This document shows positions 25,215-34,000 of a stretch of DNA of 57,309 nt, one piece after another. Every line of letters starts with the position of its first letter. Within the stretch, counting starts at the first letter, position 1. The notes under the pieces are model-generated. The model worked only from the letters and a program-made list of their open reading frames with translations. It did no database searches and was not told the DNA's origin. The position numbers and the translations under genes are program-made. The DNA lies in assembly GCA_028718745.1 (NCBI GenBank), contig JAQULF010000005.1:1-57309 (forward strand), in the 5' to 3' direction. The DNA is from Patescibacteria group bacterium. Its GTDB lineage: Bacteria > Patescibacteriota > JACPGU01.

Positions 25215-27071
25215 TTATCTAAATAATCTAAATGAGTTCAAAATAGGGAAAAAGTCGGTAATGAAATTAAAAGCGGCGGCGCTTTCAGGTTTGAGAATCC
25301 CGGCAAAAGTAAGAGCTAGCCCGATACCATTTACTACGCCCCAGATGACAAAATTTTGCACTACAACCCGATTAGTTTTTTTGGCGATTTTCAAAAGCTG
25401 AATTACCTTGATTAATTTATCATCCATGATAGCGATATCGGCCGACTCAATCGCCGCATCGGTGCCGATAGTTCCCATAGCAATTCCGATGTCAGCCAAG
25501 GATAATGCCGCCGCGTCATTAACTCCGTCTCCGATCATGGCCACTTTATACTTTTTGCTCAACAATCTTTTGATATGATCCAGTTTTTGCGCCGGCAGCA
25601 AATTCGCGTAAAAATGCGTCGCTTTGAGCCTTTGCGCTACTTTTTTGGCGACAACTTCATTATCGCCAGTCAAAATCACGGTTTCATTGACCCCATACCC
25701 GGGCAGTTTTTTGAAAAAAGGCAGCGCTTCTTCTCTGATTTTATCCTGCATGGCGACAAAACCAACTATTTTGCCATTAATGCCTAAGGCCACAATCATA
25801 TAACCGTCTTTTTCGGCCGCGTGGATTTTATCATGATTTAGTTTGCTAATATCAATGCCTCTTTCGGTTAGAAAATTGTGTCTTCCCGCGATTACCCTTT
25901 TGCCTCCTATTTCAACCTTTATGCCTCTCCCAATAAATTCCTGCACTTTTCTCGTATTAACTATATTAACTTTTTTGCTTTTCGCGTAATTGACAATAGA
26001 GCGAGCGACGGGGTGATCGGAATTTCCTTCGGCTGAAGCCAAATATTTTAAAAATAAATTTTGCGGCATTTTATTAAAAATTGTAATTTCCTTTACTTCC
26101 GGCTTGCCATAAGTGAGCGTGCCGGTTTTATCGGTAATTAGAATTTTCAACTTATTCAAAGCTTCCAAATATCCGGCGCCTTTAACAATCATGCCTTTTT
26201 TACCGGCTTTGGCCATACTGGCAGAAAAGGCGAGAGGTACGGCGACAGCGATATCATCGGCGCAAGTGACGAGCAATATAGTCAAAACCAATTCCGGCCT
26301 TCCGGTTAGCATTAGTATCAAAAGCGAACCGATAATCACGACCAAAATATACCAGCCGGCAAATTTGTCCGCGATAGTTTGAATGGGTGGTTTTTGCGTT
26401 TGGGCCTCATCAACTAGGCGGATGAATTGTTCCAAAGTTGTATCTTTGCCGACTTTTTCGGCTCGGATTACCAAAGTTCCTTCTTCACTGACGGTGGAGC
26501 TGAAAACTTGGTCGCCAACAGTTTTGAAAACCGAAGCCGATTCGCCGGTTAGTGAAGATTGATTAATCGTTGCTTTGCCCTCAACAACTTTGCCATCTAC
26601 CGGCACGGTTTCGCCGGATTGGACCAAAACCAGATCGCCGATTTTAATTTTTTTAATATCAACCTCAATGGTTTTGTCACCTTTTTTAATATAGGCTTTT
26701 TCGGGTCTTAATTTTAACAAACTTTTCAGAGCTTTATCAGAACGATCTTGGACGATATTACCCAAAATTCTGGCGAAGGCGATCATCAGATTGATAAATA
26801 CGGCCGAATGCCATTCACTATTCACCAACGCAAAAATCAGAGCGATACTGGCTAATAAATCCACAGTTACTTTTCTGTTAATCAACGCTTTAATCGCTGA
26901 AACGAGAATAGGGGCGGTTCCAATAATCGCGAAGAGAATAAAAAAAGGCGTTAAATCAACGCTCGGAATTATCTTGAGATAATCAAAAATCAATAATAAA
27001 GAGTTGATAGTTATCAACAGCAAATCAAACCAATAAAAGATTTTTATTTTTATGTTTGAATTTTTATCCAT
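25215..27071 (-). CDS. Heavy-metal-type P-type ATPase without a CPx motif
   Basis: 618 residues from ATG 27071 (the open frame extends to 27146 but with no start signal). No HMA domain. Phosphorylation site ITDKTGTLTYG, SDHPVARSIV, GDGVNDAAALSLADIGIAMG are standard for P1B pumps. The helix normally bearing CPC/CPH/SPC instead reads TCADDIAVAVPLA, so ion selectivity cannot be assigned by known rules. A TATAAT exactly 6 bp before the ATG suggests a leaderless transcript. Probably works with the HMA-cupredoxin protein downstream. Confidence 0.85.
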   Translation of the reverse strand: MDKNSNIKIKIFYWFDLLLITINSLLLIFDYLKIIPSVDLTPFFILFAIIGTAPILVSAIKALINRKVTVDLLASIALIFALVNSEWHSAVFINLMIAFARILGNIVQDRSDKALKSLLKLRPEKAYIKKGDKTIEVDIKKIKIGDLVLVQSGETVPVDGKVVEGKATINQSSLTGESASVFKTVGDQVFSSTVSEEGTLVIRAEKVGKDTTLEQFIRLVDEAQTQKPPIQTIADKFAGWYILVVIIGSLLILMLTGRPELVLTILLVTCADDIAVAVPLAFSASMAKAGKKGMIVKGAGYLEALNKLKILITDKTGTLTYGKPEVKEITIFNKMPQNLFLKYLASAEGNSDHPVARSIVNYAKSKKVNIVNTRKVQEFIGRGIKVEIGGKRVIAGRHNFLTERGIDISKLNHDKIHAAEKDGYMIVALGINGKIVGFVAMQDKIREEALPFFKKLPGYGVNETVILTGDNEVVAKKVAQRLKATHFYANLLPAQKLDHIKRLLSKKYKVAMIGDGVNDAAALSLADIGIAMGTIGTDAAIESADIAIMDDKLIKVIQLLKIAKKTNRVVVQNFVIWGVVNGIGLALTFAGILKPESAAAFNFITDFFPILNSFRLFR

Positions 27072-27077
27072 GATTTG

Positions 27078-27083
27078 ATTATA
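27078..27083 (-). promoter_or_regulatory. -10 element for a leaderless mRNA
   Basis: Minus strand TATAAT, six bases, then ATG at 27071. No ribosome site. The -35 is weak. Confidence 0.45.
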
Positions 27084-27146
27084 GCAAAGATAAATGATAA
27101 GAAAATAAGAAATTAAAAAATTAGTAAAAGAGGAAAAGTTTGACAA

Positions 27147-27173
27147 TGAAAAACCCCGCCGGTGAGGGCGGGG
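27147..27173 (-). terminator. Terminator of the 145-residue gene
   Basis: Minus strand CCCCGCC-N6-GGCGGGG followed by TTTTTC. Confidence 0.85.
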
Positions 27174-27201
27174 CTTGTGTTTTCTTTGTCGAAAGCGGTG
27201 T

Positions 27202-27639
27202 TTATGGAGCGAAGACGCAGGGCGGAATGGTGTGGTGGTGAATGGCGCCTTGGTGACGAGGGTGTTTCTTCTTGGATGGCGGAGCGATCTTTCTTTCGCC
27301 TCTGGCGAATTTGACGTTTGCCGCCGGGATGGTGGTTTTGTCCGAGAGTTCGAGCCGAATGCGAGCGATCTTTTTCTGGTTGGGCTCTCCCGGATCGAGG
27401 AAGAGCTTTCCCGTCAGTACGAGGTTTTCTTTGCGTGGGTGTTTCTCTAGCGGTTTCGTGACGGTAACTATTCGCTGATGCCAGTGATGAATCTGGATTG
27501 CGGTGCCATCGGCGAAAAGTTTTTTGAGCGATGTTTCCTCGAGGAAAGCCCCGAGGTCCTGAATCCGCTTTTCGGGCAGGAATGAGGGAACCTTCGGTTT
27601 CGTTCTTCCTCGATCTCGTTTCCGCTTGAATTTCACCAT
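27202..27639 (-). CDS. Hypothetical basic protein, 145 aa
   Basis: GAGGAGG precedes ATG at good distance, with consensus promoter and terminator. Strongly basic N-terminus (MVKFKRKRDRGRTKPK), central beta-rich part, His-rich C-terminus (KKKHPRHQGAIHHHTIPP). No recognised family; nucleic-acid or metal binding is possible from composition. GC-rich relative to miaA next door. Confidence 0.7.
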   Translation of the reverse strand: MVKFKRKRDRGRTKPKVPSFLPEKRIQDLGAFLEETSLKKLFADGTAIQIHHWHQRIVTVTKPLEKHPRKENLVLTGKLFLDPGEPNQKKIARIRLELSDKTTIPAANVKFARGERKIAPPSKKKHPRHQGAIHHHTIPPCVFAP

Positions 27640-27671
27640 AGAATTACCTCCTCGATGTGAATTGTGCTATA

Positions 27672-27700
27672 ATATTAGCATATAAATAATCCCTTGTCAA
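27672..27700 (-). promoter_or_regulatory. Consensus promoter of the 145-residue gene
   Basis: Minus strand TTGACA (27695-27700), 17 bp, TAATAT (27672-27677). Its -35 touches the miaA start codon, so the divergent genes share control DNA. Confidence 0.75.
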
Positions 27701-28785
27701 TGAAAAAAATGGATAACAAACCAAAAATTATAGTCATCTGCGGGCAAACCGGTTCGGGTAAAACGAACCTGGCAGTACAGTTGTGCAAAAAATTCAAAGG
27801 GGAAATTGTGAATGCGGATTCACGCCAAGTTTACAAAGAAATGAACATAGGAACCGCCAAAGGCGGAATTCAAAAATCAAAAATCAAAAATCAAAAATTT
27901 GGAGTGCCTTCGGCACAATATATATTAGATGGGGTGCCGATTTGGTTAGTTAATATTGTTGAACCGAACGAGAGATATAATGTTGGGCAGTTTAAGAAAG
28001 ATGCGGAGGAGACGATTGCAGATATTATTAGTCGCGGGAAAGTACCGTTTATAGTGGGAGGAACGGGATTATATATAGATGCTCTCGTTGATAATTACGA
28101 AATTCCAGAAGAAAGAACTTGGAGTGACAGCCGTAAGGCTGTCAATGAAAAGACACGCTTACGCGTGTCACTCCGAAATTCAAATTCTAAAAGTCTTGCC
28201 GAATTAGTTGATTTTTTAGGGAAAGTTGATTCTGATGCCCAAAAGATTGTTGATCTAAAAAACCGCCGACGGGTGGAACGCGCTCTGGAATACTGCTTAA
28301 CCACAGGAAAAAAGTTTAGCGAGTCGAGAAAAAAAGGCGAGCAAAAATATGAGGTTTTAAAAATCGCACCCCTAATTAGCCGAGAAAAATTATTAGAAAA
28401 AATTGGTATTAGAGTTGAAGAAATGATTGAGCAAGGGTTAGAAAAAGAAGTTAAAAAATTAGCGGGAAAATATGGTTGGGAGAGTGAAGCGATGACCGGA
28501 ATAGGATACAGGGAATGGGGAGATTATTTCGCATCCGTAGGGAACAGGCACGCCTGTTCCAAATCGGGAAAGAACAGCCATGGCTGTTCCCTACAGTCCG
28601 TCAAAGACCGCATCAAGATCGATACCCGCCAATATGCTAAACGCCAGATGACATGGTTTAAGAGAGATAAGGAAATTAATTGGGTTCACCCAGTCAAATC
28701 CCCGACGAGTCGGAGTGCGAAGCAATTTGACGGGGTAAAGAACGAAAAACAAGCGAAAAAATTGGTGAAAAAGTTTTTAGGATAG
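27700..28785 (+). CDS. miaA: tRNA dimethylallyltransferase
   Basis: P-loop CGQTGSGKTNLAVQL, NADSRQVYKEM, FIVGGTGLYIDALVDNY and the RRRVERALEY region identify MiaA, which prenylates A37 for later MiaB action. Length is inflated by in-frame inserts: AAAATCA repeats (27873-27900), paired palindrome (28121-28176) nearly identical to one in miaB, GTAG palindromes (28537-28594) and a C-terminal stretch near 28690-28735. Start ATG 27700 or 27709 (TTG 27694 is less likely). 3' end overlaps convergent rarA by 9 bp. Confidence 0.92.
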   Translation: MKKMDNKPKIIVICGQTGSGKTNLAVQLCKKFKGEIVNADSRQVYKEMNIGTAKGGIQKSKIKNQKFGVPSAQYILDGVPIWLVNIVEPNERYNVGQFKKDAEETIADIISRGKVPFIVGGTGLYIDALVDNYEIPEERTWSDSRKAVNEKTRLRVSLRNSNSKSLAELVDFLGKVDSDAQKIVDLKNRRRVERALEYCLTTGKKFSESRKKGEQKYEVLKIAPLISREKLLEKIGIRVEEMIEQGLEKEVKKLAGKYGWESEAMTGIGYREWGDYFASVGNRHACSKSGKNSHGCSLQSVKDRIKIDTRQYAKRQMTWFKRDKEINWVHPVKSPTSRSAKQFDGVKNEKQAKKLVKKFLG

Positions 28786-30027
28786 ATATTTCTTCCCCCT
28801 CACCTTTTCGGGCAGGTATTTTTGATTTTCTTTATAACTAAAATTCGGTGAGTATTTGTAATCCTTTCCATACCCCAATTCTTTCATTAGTTTTGTCGGG
28901 GCATTACGGATGTGAAGCGGAACGGGAAGGTTGCCGTATTTTTCTATATCAAATTTTACGGCGTTATAAGCGGTATAAAGTTCGTTGCTCTTCTTGCATT
29001 TTGCCATATATACCACGGCTTGCGCCAGGATGACATTGCACTCCGGCATGCCAATAAAATGGCAGGCCTGGTAAGCGGCGACGGCTTGAGTCAACGCCTG
29101 TGAATTGGCTAAACCAATATCTTCGGAAGCAAATCGCACAATTCTTCTTGCAATATATAATGGTTCTTCGCCGGCTTCCAGCATTCTCGCCAGCCAATAA
29201 AGCGCGGCATTAGCATCAGATCCGCGCATTGATTTATGCAAAGCGGAAATAATATTGTAATGCTCTTCGCCATTTTTATCATAAAGCAGATGGGATTTCT
29301 GGAATGATTCCTTAACAATATCGGAAGTGATTTTTCCCTGTAGAGACGAACGGCCGTTCGTCTCTACGGATGCGGCATACTCTAAAACATTGAGTGCTGT
29401 CCTCGCATCCCCATTGCTCATTTGAGCTAATAGGGAAATAGTATCCGGTTTCATCTTCAACTTTAATAAACCCAAGCCGTTCTTTTTATCTTTCAGCGCA
29501 AGGCTGATAATTTTACCAATTTGTTCCTGGGTTAGTTGTTTCAAAACAAAAACACGGGCGCGGGAAAGCAAAGCGGAAATAACTTCAAAACTTGGATTTT
29601 CAGTTGTCGCGCCGATGAGCGTTACTGTTCCATTTTCAACATAGGGCAGGAGAGTGTCCTGCTGTTTTTTATTCCAGCGATGAATTTCATCGACGAAAAG
29701 AATTGTGTTGGTTCCCAATCTTTTGTTTTGTTTGGCAGTTTCAAGAATTTCACCGAGTTCTTTAACGCCGGATGAAGTGGCGGAGAGTTTCTGAAAATCA
29801 CTCTTGGTTTTATTCGCGATAATATGTGCCAAAGTTGTCTTACCACTTCCCGGAGGACCCCAAAGAATAATTGAAGGAACTTGGTCCGATTCGATCGCTT
29901 TTCTTAATAATTTATTTTCTCCCACAATCTCTTCCTGACCAAAAAAATCCTCAAGCGTTGAGGGGCGCATCCGATCAGCGAGAGGCCTGCCCCGAGCGGA
30001 GTCGAGGGGTGAAGAATTAGTGTTCAT
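28777..30027 (-). CDS. rarA: Replication-associated recombination protein A (MgsA/RarA AAA ATPase)
   Basis: 416 residues. Walker A GPPGSGKTTLAH, Walker B VDEIHRWNKKQQD, sensor GATTENPSFEV and the C-terminal MgsA region with RMLEAGEEPLYIARR and GLANSQALTQAV. Acts at stalled replication forks. The N-terminal SSPLDSARGR is encoded by a dispersed repeat placed at the very start. A 28-bp perfect GTAG palindrome at 29340-29367 lies inside the reading frame, sharing its core with one in trmD. Confidence 0.93.
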   Translation of the reverse strand: MNTNSSPLDSARGRPLADRMRPSTLEDFFGQEEIVGENKLLRKAIESDQVPSIILWGPPGSGKTTLAHIIANKTKSDFQKLSATSSGVKELGEILETAKQNKRLGTNTILFVDEIHRWNKKQQDTLLPYVENGTVTLIGATTENPSFEVISALLSRARVFVLKQLTQEQIGKIISLALKDKKNGLGLLKLKMKPDTISLLAQMSNGDARTALNVLEYAASVETNGRSSLQGKITSDIVKESFQKSHLLYDKNGEEHYNIISALHKSMRGSDANAALYWLARMLEAGEEPLYIARRIVRFASEDIGLANSQALTQAVAAYQACHFIGMPECNVILAQAVVYMAKCKKSNELYTAYNAVKFDIEKYGNLPVPLHIRNAPTKLMKELGYGKDYKYSPNFSYKENQKYLPEKVRGKKYLS

Positions 30028-30063
30028 AGAGATATTTTAGCAAAAAAATAGCAAAAAGACAAA

Positions 30064-30085
30064 CGAAAAGCGCCCTTGCGGGCGC
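30064..30085 (-). terminator. Terminator of the 30675-30111 operon
   Basis: Minus strand GCGCCC-GCAA-GGGCGC then TTTTCGTTT. Confidence 0.8.
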
Positions 30086-30110
30086 GGAGATGTGTTGGTT
30101 TCGGGCGATG

Positions 30111-30422
30111 TTATGATGGTGATGTGGTCGCAGTTTCCCAGTCGTCTCCTGTGTCACAGAAGAATGGTATGGCTTGGTATTGAACAAAAACCATCGCCAT
30201 AATTATTGCGGCTACGAGCCAGCCCACCGTTCTGCTGAAGAATATCTTTAGAAGGGAGGTCTTTGTATTTCGGCGCATGATTCTGAATTCTTTCTTCCTT
30301 TCATTTTCCAGCAGGCCGAGAAGACTGATTGCTGTATAGACCATGCCGATCGCGAGGTAGCAAGCAGGCGCGTGCCACCATGGGTGAAAAAGAAAGAAAA
30401 AAATACTGCGGATGGCTTCCAT
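30111..30422 (-). CDS. Hypothetical membrane protein, 103 aa
   Basis: Start ATG 30422 is set by GGAGG 6 bp upstream; the longer frame from 30455 would overlap the previous stop. Two hydrophobic helices (SIFFFLFHPWWHAPACYLAI plus TAISLLGLL, and VGWLVAAIIMAMVFVQY) separated by a very basic loop. Second gene of a two-gene operon. No family recognised. Confidence 0.68.
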   Translation of the reverse strand: MEAIRSIFFFLFHPWWHAPACYLAIGMVYTAISLLGLLENERKKEFRIMRRNTKTSLLKIFFSRTVGWLVAAIIMAMVFVQYQAIPFFCDTGDDWETATTSPS

Positions 30423-30444
30423 TGTTTCCTCCGGTTTTTCTTTT

Positions 30445-30675
30445 TTATTTTTCAACGCTGATGGTGGCTCCGTTCTCTTCGGCTTCCTTCATGATCTCTG
30501 TCCCCAGCAATTCAGAGACGGTCTGGTTTTCTCCTTCTTTTCTGGCGAGAAAGTTTAACCCGCCACGCTCGCCGTCTGCTCGTCGGAAAACTTCAAAGCC
30601 TTTTTCTTGGAGTACATTGAGCCATTTCCTCATCGTGTTTTCCAACTCGTAAGGTCCAGAGACTAGAATTTCCAT
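30445..30675 (-). CDS. Hypothetical small acidic protein, 76 aa
   Basis: GGGGGGA 6 bp before the ATG. Alternating alpha/beta pattern: MEILVSGPYELENTMRKWLN, KGFEVFRRADGERGG, then ELLGTEIMKEAEENGATISV. May adopt a small ferredoxin-like fold; no family recognised. First gene of the operon with 30111-30422 (22 bp apart). Confidence 0.68.
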   Translation of the reverse strand: MEILVSGPYELENTMRKWLNVLQEKGFEVFRRADGERGGLNFLARKEGENQTVSELLGTEIMKEAEENGATISVEK

Positions 30676-30766
30676 TTTTATCCCCCCGTTTTGTAATCTG
30701 CGCTGCGCTTAAAGCAATTATATTTTAGTAAAAAACTAGTAAAATAGCAAATAAAAATTTATTTTC

Positions 30767-30794
30767 TTGACATAGTTTATATAAAATATATAAT
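30767..30794 (+). promoter_or_regulatory. Promoter and likely operator of the TA pair
   Basis: TTGACA, 16 bp, TATAAT. Overlapping TTTATATAA repeats and the inverted pair TTTATATAA/TTATATAAA down to the ATG look like sites for autoregulation by the AbrB-like antitoxin. Confidence 0.65.
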
Positions 30795-30823
30795 TTATAT
30801 AATATCAATAAATTATATAAATT

Positions 30824-31135
30824 ATGCAAGGAGAATTAGTTACTCTAAGGATGTTTGGTACGGGTCAAGTAACCATACCAAATAAGTGGAGAAAACAATT
30901 TAACACAAAGGAGTTTGTTGCTGTTCTAAAAGGCAGAAAAATAACACTAACCCCGCTTGAAATGGATGATGATGATGAAGAAGATGATGATGGAAAATGG
31001 GAAGTGCTTTTTAGTGCTGCACGGGATGGCGGTCCTATTGATGCTCATGAATTTTTAGAGGCTTTAAGAAAAGATATAAGAAAAGAACATGGATCAAATA
31101 AAAAAACTTCTTCAAAAAATAAGATCAAAAGATAA
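30824..31135 (+). CDS. AbrB/MazE-like antitoxin
   Basis: 103 residues. The N-terminal ~45 residues (LVTLRMFGTGQVTIPNKWRKQF, KEFVAVLKGRKITLTP) follow the SpoVT-AbrB swapped-hairpin pattern. An Asp/Glu run (DDDDEEDDD) and a polar toxin-binding tail follow. It overlaps the RelE-like gene by 47 bp, a classic antitoxin-first arrangement. Confidence 0.8.
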   Translation: MQGELVTLRMFGTGQVTIPNKWRKQFNTKEFVAVLKGRKITLTPLEMDDDDEEDDDGKWEVLFSAARDGGPIDAHEFLEALRKDIRKEHGSNKKTSSKNKIKR

Positions 31136-31331
31136 GTTAATCTTAGAGGAAACTTTTGATCTAGTGATTTCAAGAAAAACTGATTTTTTAGATATAAGGA
31201 AGTTGAAAGGATGGGATAATTATTATAGAGTTCGAAAAGGTGATTATCGAATTATTTTTTATATGGATGATGATTATGTAAAAATTATTTTTGTTGGCAA
31301 TAAGGACGATAATACTTATAAACAGTTTTAA
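31089..31331 (+). CDS. RelE/ParE-family toxin
   Basis: 80 residues. DIRKLKGWDNYYRVRKGDYRIIF is the conserved beta-strand core (KLKG...YRxRxGDYRIxF) of RelE toxins, ending VKIIFVGNKDD. RelE members cleave mRNA on the ribosome; ParE members attack gyrase. The basic residues fit RelE. Co-transcribed with the AbrB-like antitoxin. Confidence 0.87.
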   Translation: MDQIKKLLQKIRSKDKLILEETFDLVISRKTDFLDIRKLKGWDNYYRVRKGDYRIIFYMDDDYVKIIFVGNKDDNTYKQF

Positions 31332-31359
31332 AAAATTTATTTTGTGCTAAAGTAGGTTT

Positions 31360-32928
31360 ATGAGTTTAGCTAAACTTTATTCATCTGCGATTGTCGGACT
31401 GGATGCCGAACCGGTCGAGGTTGAGGTGGATATTTTGAATGGGAAAGTGATGTTAAATATCGTGGGTTTGCCTGATCGAGTAGTGGAGGAATCAAAAGAG
31501 CGCGTTCGCTCCGCGATTAAAAATTCCGGTACCAATTTTCCGATGCGGCGGATTACGGTAAATCTGGCTCCGGCCGATATTAAAAAAGAAGGGCCGGTTT
31601 TTGATCTCTCTATTGCGGTCGGAATTTTATCGGCCAGCAAGCAGATTCCCAATGATTTTGATAAAACAATTTTTTTGGGTGAATTGGCTCTGGATGGTTC
31701 GCTGCGTTCCATAACCGGTGTTTTGCCGGTTTGTGAAATGGCTCTCAAAAATGGTTTCACCAAGATATTTTTGCCGGCCGAAAACATTGCCGAGGCCAAG
31801 ATTTTGGAGGGTTTAGATATTTATCCGGTGAATAATTTGAGACAAGTTATTAAACATTTTAAAGGCGAGGAATTGATAGTTAGCGAAAAGTCGGGAGGGG
31901 TTTTAGAAAATGAAGTCGAGCTTGATTTTCAATACGATTTAGCTTTTATCAAAGGTCAGGATCAGGCCAAAAGAGCTTTGGAAATTGTGGCGGCGGGTGG
32001 ACATAATATCCTAATGAATGGGCCACCGGGAAGTGGTAAAACTTTACTAGCGCGCGCTCTGCCTTCCATTCTCCCCAAAATGACCATCGATGAAATGTTA
32101 GAAGTAACTAAAATTCATAGCGTTTCGGGAATTTTACCAAAAGGAGAAGCTCTGATTAAAATCCGGCCTTTTCGCTCACCCCATCATACTTCTTCGGCGG
32201 TTTCGATTGTGGGTGGAGGAGCATTTCCTAAACCGGGAGAAATTTCCTTATCACACCGCGGCATTTTATTCCTAGATGAATTACCCGAATTTCCTCGTTT
32301 CGTTTTAGAAGTTTTGAGGCAACCCTTGGAAGACGGGGTGGTTAATGTTTCCAGAGCTTCGGGCGCAGTTTGTTTTCCAGCCAAGTTCATCTTGGTCGCG
32401 GCGCAAAACCCCTGTCCTTGCGGATACTTGACTGATCCGATTAAACAATGTACCTGTTCATCCACGACAATTGCTAGGTATCGCAAGAAAATTTCCGGGC
32501 CATTGCTGGACAGAATAGATCTTCACATAGAAGTTCCGAGGGTGGAATATTCAAAATTGGCCGGCACAGAGACGGGAGAAAGTTCAAAAGCTATTCGCGA
32601 AAGAGTTCAAAAAGCGAGAGAAATTCAAGTTGCGAGATTTAGTAAAGTTCACTCCGCCAAAGGCGGAGAAAAAAGCCCCGCCGTTGGCGGGGTGAAAAAG
32701 ATATTTTCCAATAGTGAAATGGGCACAGAAGAAGTCGCGCAGTTTTGCGTTCTGGCGGATGATGCTAAGCAATTAATCAAGAATGCCATGACCCAAATGC
32801 ATCTTTCGGCTCGGGTCTATCATCGGATTCTAAAAATTTCCCGTACGATCGCTGATTTGGAAGGATCGGAAAACATCCTCCAAAAACACATCGCGGAGGC
32901 ATTGCAATATCGTATCAGGGAAAGCTAG
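31360..32928 (+). CDS. comM: ComM/YifB family Mg-chelatase-like AAA protein
   Basis: 522 residues. N-terminal Lon-like subdomain (AVGILSASKQIP, LGELALDGSLR), Walker A GPPGSGKTLLARALP, RPFRSPHHTSS, FLDELPEF, zinc-type CPCGYLTDPIKQCTCS and C-terminal helical lid. ComM is a branch-migration helicase that extends recombination during transformation. An in-frame pair of palindromes (32649-32696) adds AKGGEKSPAVGGVKK. Confidence 0.93.
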   Translation: MSLAKLYSSAIVGLDAEPVEVEVDILNGKVMLNIVGLPDRVVEESKERVRSAIKNSGTNFPMRRITVNLAPADIKKEGPVFDLSIAVGILSASKQIPNDFDKTIFLGELALDGSLRSITGVLPVCEMALKNGFTKIFLPAENIAEAKILEGLDIYPVNNLRQVIKHFKGEELIVSEKSGGVLENEVELDFQYDLAFIKGQDQAKRALEIVAAGGHNILMNGPPGSGKTLLARALPSILPKMTIDEMLEVTKIHSVSGILPKGEALIKIRPFRSPHHTSSAVSIVGGGAFPKPGEISLSHRGILFLDELPEFPRFVLEVLRQPLEDGVVNVSRASGAVCFPAKFILVAAQNPCPCGYLTDPIKQCTCSSTTIARYRKKISGPLLDRIDLHIEVPRVEYSKLAGTETGESSKAIRERVQKAREIQVARFSKVHSAKGGEKSPAVGGVKKIFSNSEMGTEEVAQFCVLADDAKQLIKNAMTQMHLSARVYHRILKISRTIADLEGSENILQKHIAEALQYRIRES

Positions 32929-32934
32929 GGTCTA

Positions 32935-32999
32935 CGAAATACGAATCCATACAAATATACGAATGATTTGTACATTCGTAATAAATTCGTAATTCGTAG
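32935..32999. repeat. TACGAAT palindromic repeat
   Basis: CTACGAAATACGAATCCATA on one side and ATAAATTCGTAATTCGTAGA on the other. Related copies lie at 18190-18222, inside fmt (46857-46896) and at 48255-48326. Confidence 0.65.
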
Positions 33000-33010
33000 A
33001 ACTTCTGTTT

Positions 33011-33340
33011 TTAGATCAACCTGAATATTTTGTTGGCGAGCGGCAATAAAAATGGATTAGCTCGATCTACAAAATAGATTACAAATAGACAAATTATCAC
33101 CAAGGATATTAGGAGTAAAGACAGCCTGATATCTTTTTTGATTAACACGAACTCCGACGCCTGCTTATCTACGATAACAGGTCCAACCGTAAGAGGTCCG
33201 GTATGAGTAGCCGTTTGATTGGGGATTGGTTGAATAGTGGGTTGGGCCACAGAGATAACTTTCCCCTGGGCAGAAGCCGCGGCATTCGCCTGGATTTGGG
33301 CTTTAAGAAGTTGTTTTAAGGCCTTGTTTTTTTTGCTCAT
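33011..33340 (-). CDS. Hypothetical tail-anchored membrane protein, 109 aa
   Basis: A basic N-terminus (MSKKNKALKQLLKAQIQ), an Ala/Gln/Thr/Pro-rich middle (VAQPTIQPIPNQ), then one helix (LSLLLISLVIICLFVIYFV) near the C-terminus. No family recognised. Confidence 0.65.
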   Translation of the reverse strand: MSKKNKALKQLLKAQIQANAAASAQGKVISVAQPTIQPIPNQTATHTGPLTVGPVIVDKQASEFVLIKKDIRLSLLLISLVIICLFVIYFVDRANPFLLPLANKIFRLI

Positions 33341-33425
33341 AAATTTGAGTTAATGGTCTTAAAGCCATTATATTATAGAAAGAGATTTTATTCAATCGTA
33401 AAATAAGAAGCTTTTTTATTGATTG

Positions 33426-33498
33426 TGGACCCGGCGGGACTTGCACCCGCTTCACTGGGCGTCAACACCAGCATACTAACTACATATACGACGGGCCC
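33426..33498 (-). tRNA. Atypical tRNA-like gene (anticodon reads TGA by position)
   Basis: 73 nt fit a cloverleaf: acceptor GGGCCCG/CGGGTCC (one G-U), T arm GCGGG-TGCAAGT-CCCGC, anticodon arm CTGGT-GTTGACG-CCCAG with one mismatch. The D loop lacks the GG pair, T loop position 55 is G, base 32 is G, and there is no long variable arm despite a serine-type anticodon. Could be a degenerate or non-standard tRNA. Confidence 0.45.
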
Positions 33499-33700
33499 GA
33501 GTCCACGAGGCAATCATAAAATAAAACAATCCCTTTTACAAGAGATTGTTTTATTTGACACCCAGTTAACCCGTAGTATACGAGTTGCTAGCGTTTGGGT
33601 ACAGTATAGCAAAACCAAATATGTTTGTCAAGAGCCTTCTTTTCATCCATGGTAAATTAGATATATCTATTGTAGACAACCAATTTTTTAATAAAAGTCC

Positions 33701-33729
33701 TTGACAAAGAGCTAAATCTATGCTAGTAT
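33701..33729 (+). promoter_or_regulatory. Consensus promoter of the 33.7-34.7 kb unit
   Basis: TTGACA, 17 bp, TAGTAT; predicted start near 33736. Confidence 0.75.
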
Positions 33730-33764
33730 ATACACATAGTCACAGTTCTTTAATAAAAAGTCAA

Positions 33765-33863
33765 GGGATTTCGAGATTACTGCCTTTCACCGGGTCATTT
33801 AAAAGACGGCTTTATTATAATAATTTCCGTCGCCTATGGAGGGTAGTAACCTCGAAATTCCCC
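33765..33863 (+). ncRNA. Structured 5' leader element
   Basis: GGGATTTCGAG (33765 onward) pairs with CTCGAAATTCCC (33851-33862), continued by TTACT/AGTAA. Inside is a second stem GACGG...CCGTC. It is the proximal part of a ~260-nt leader ahead of small ORFs. Possible regulatory element or free RNA; class not recognised. Confidence 0.55.
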
Positions 33864-34000
33864 AAAAGCTGCCCAGAGCTTACTTCAATTCTTCAGCGGT
33901 CCAACCGCGAAAAAGCGGCAATCCTGGGATATTGCCAGATTTTTCAAACTCTCTGAACTCATAAGGTTCGGATTAAAGACTGAAATTAAGGGGGCAACTC

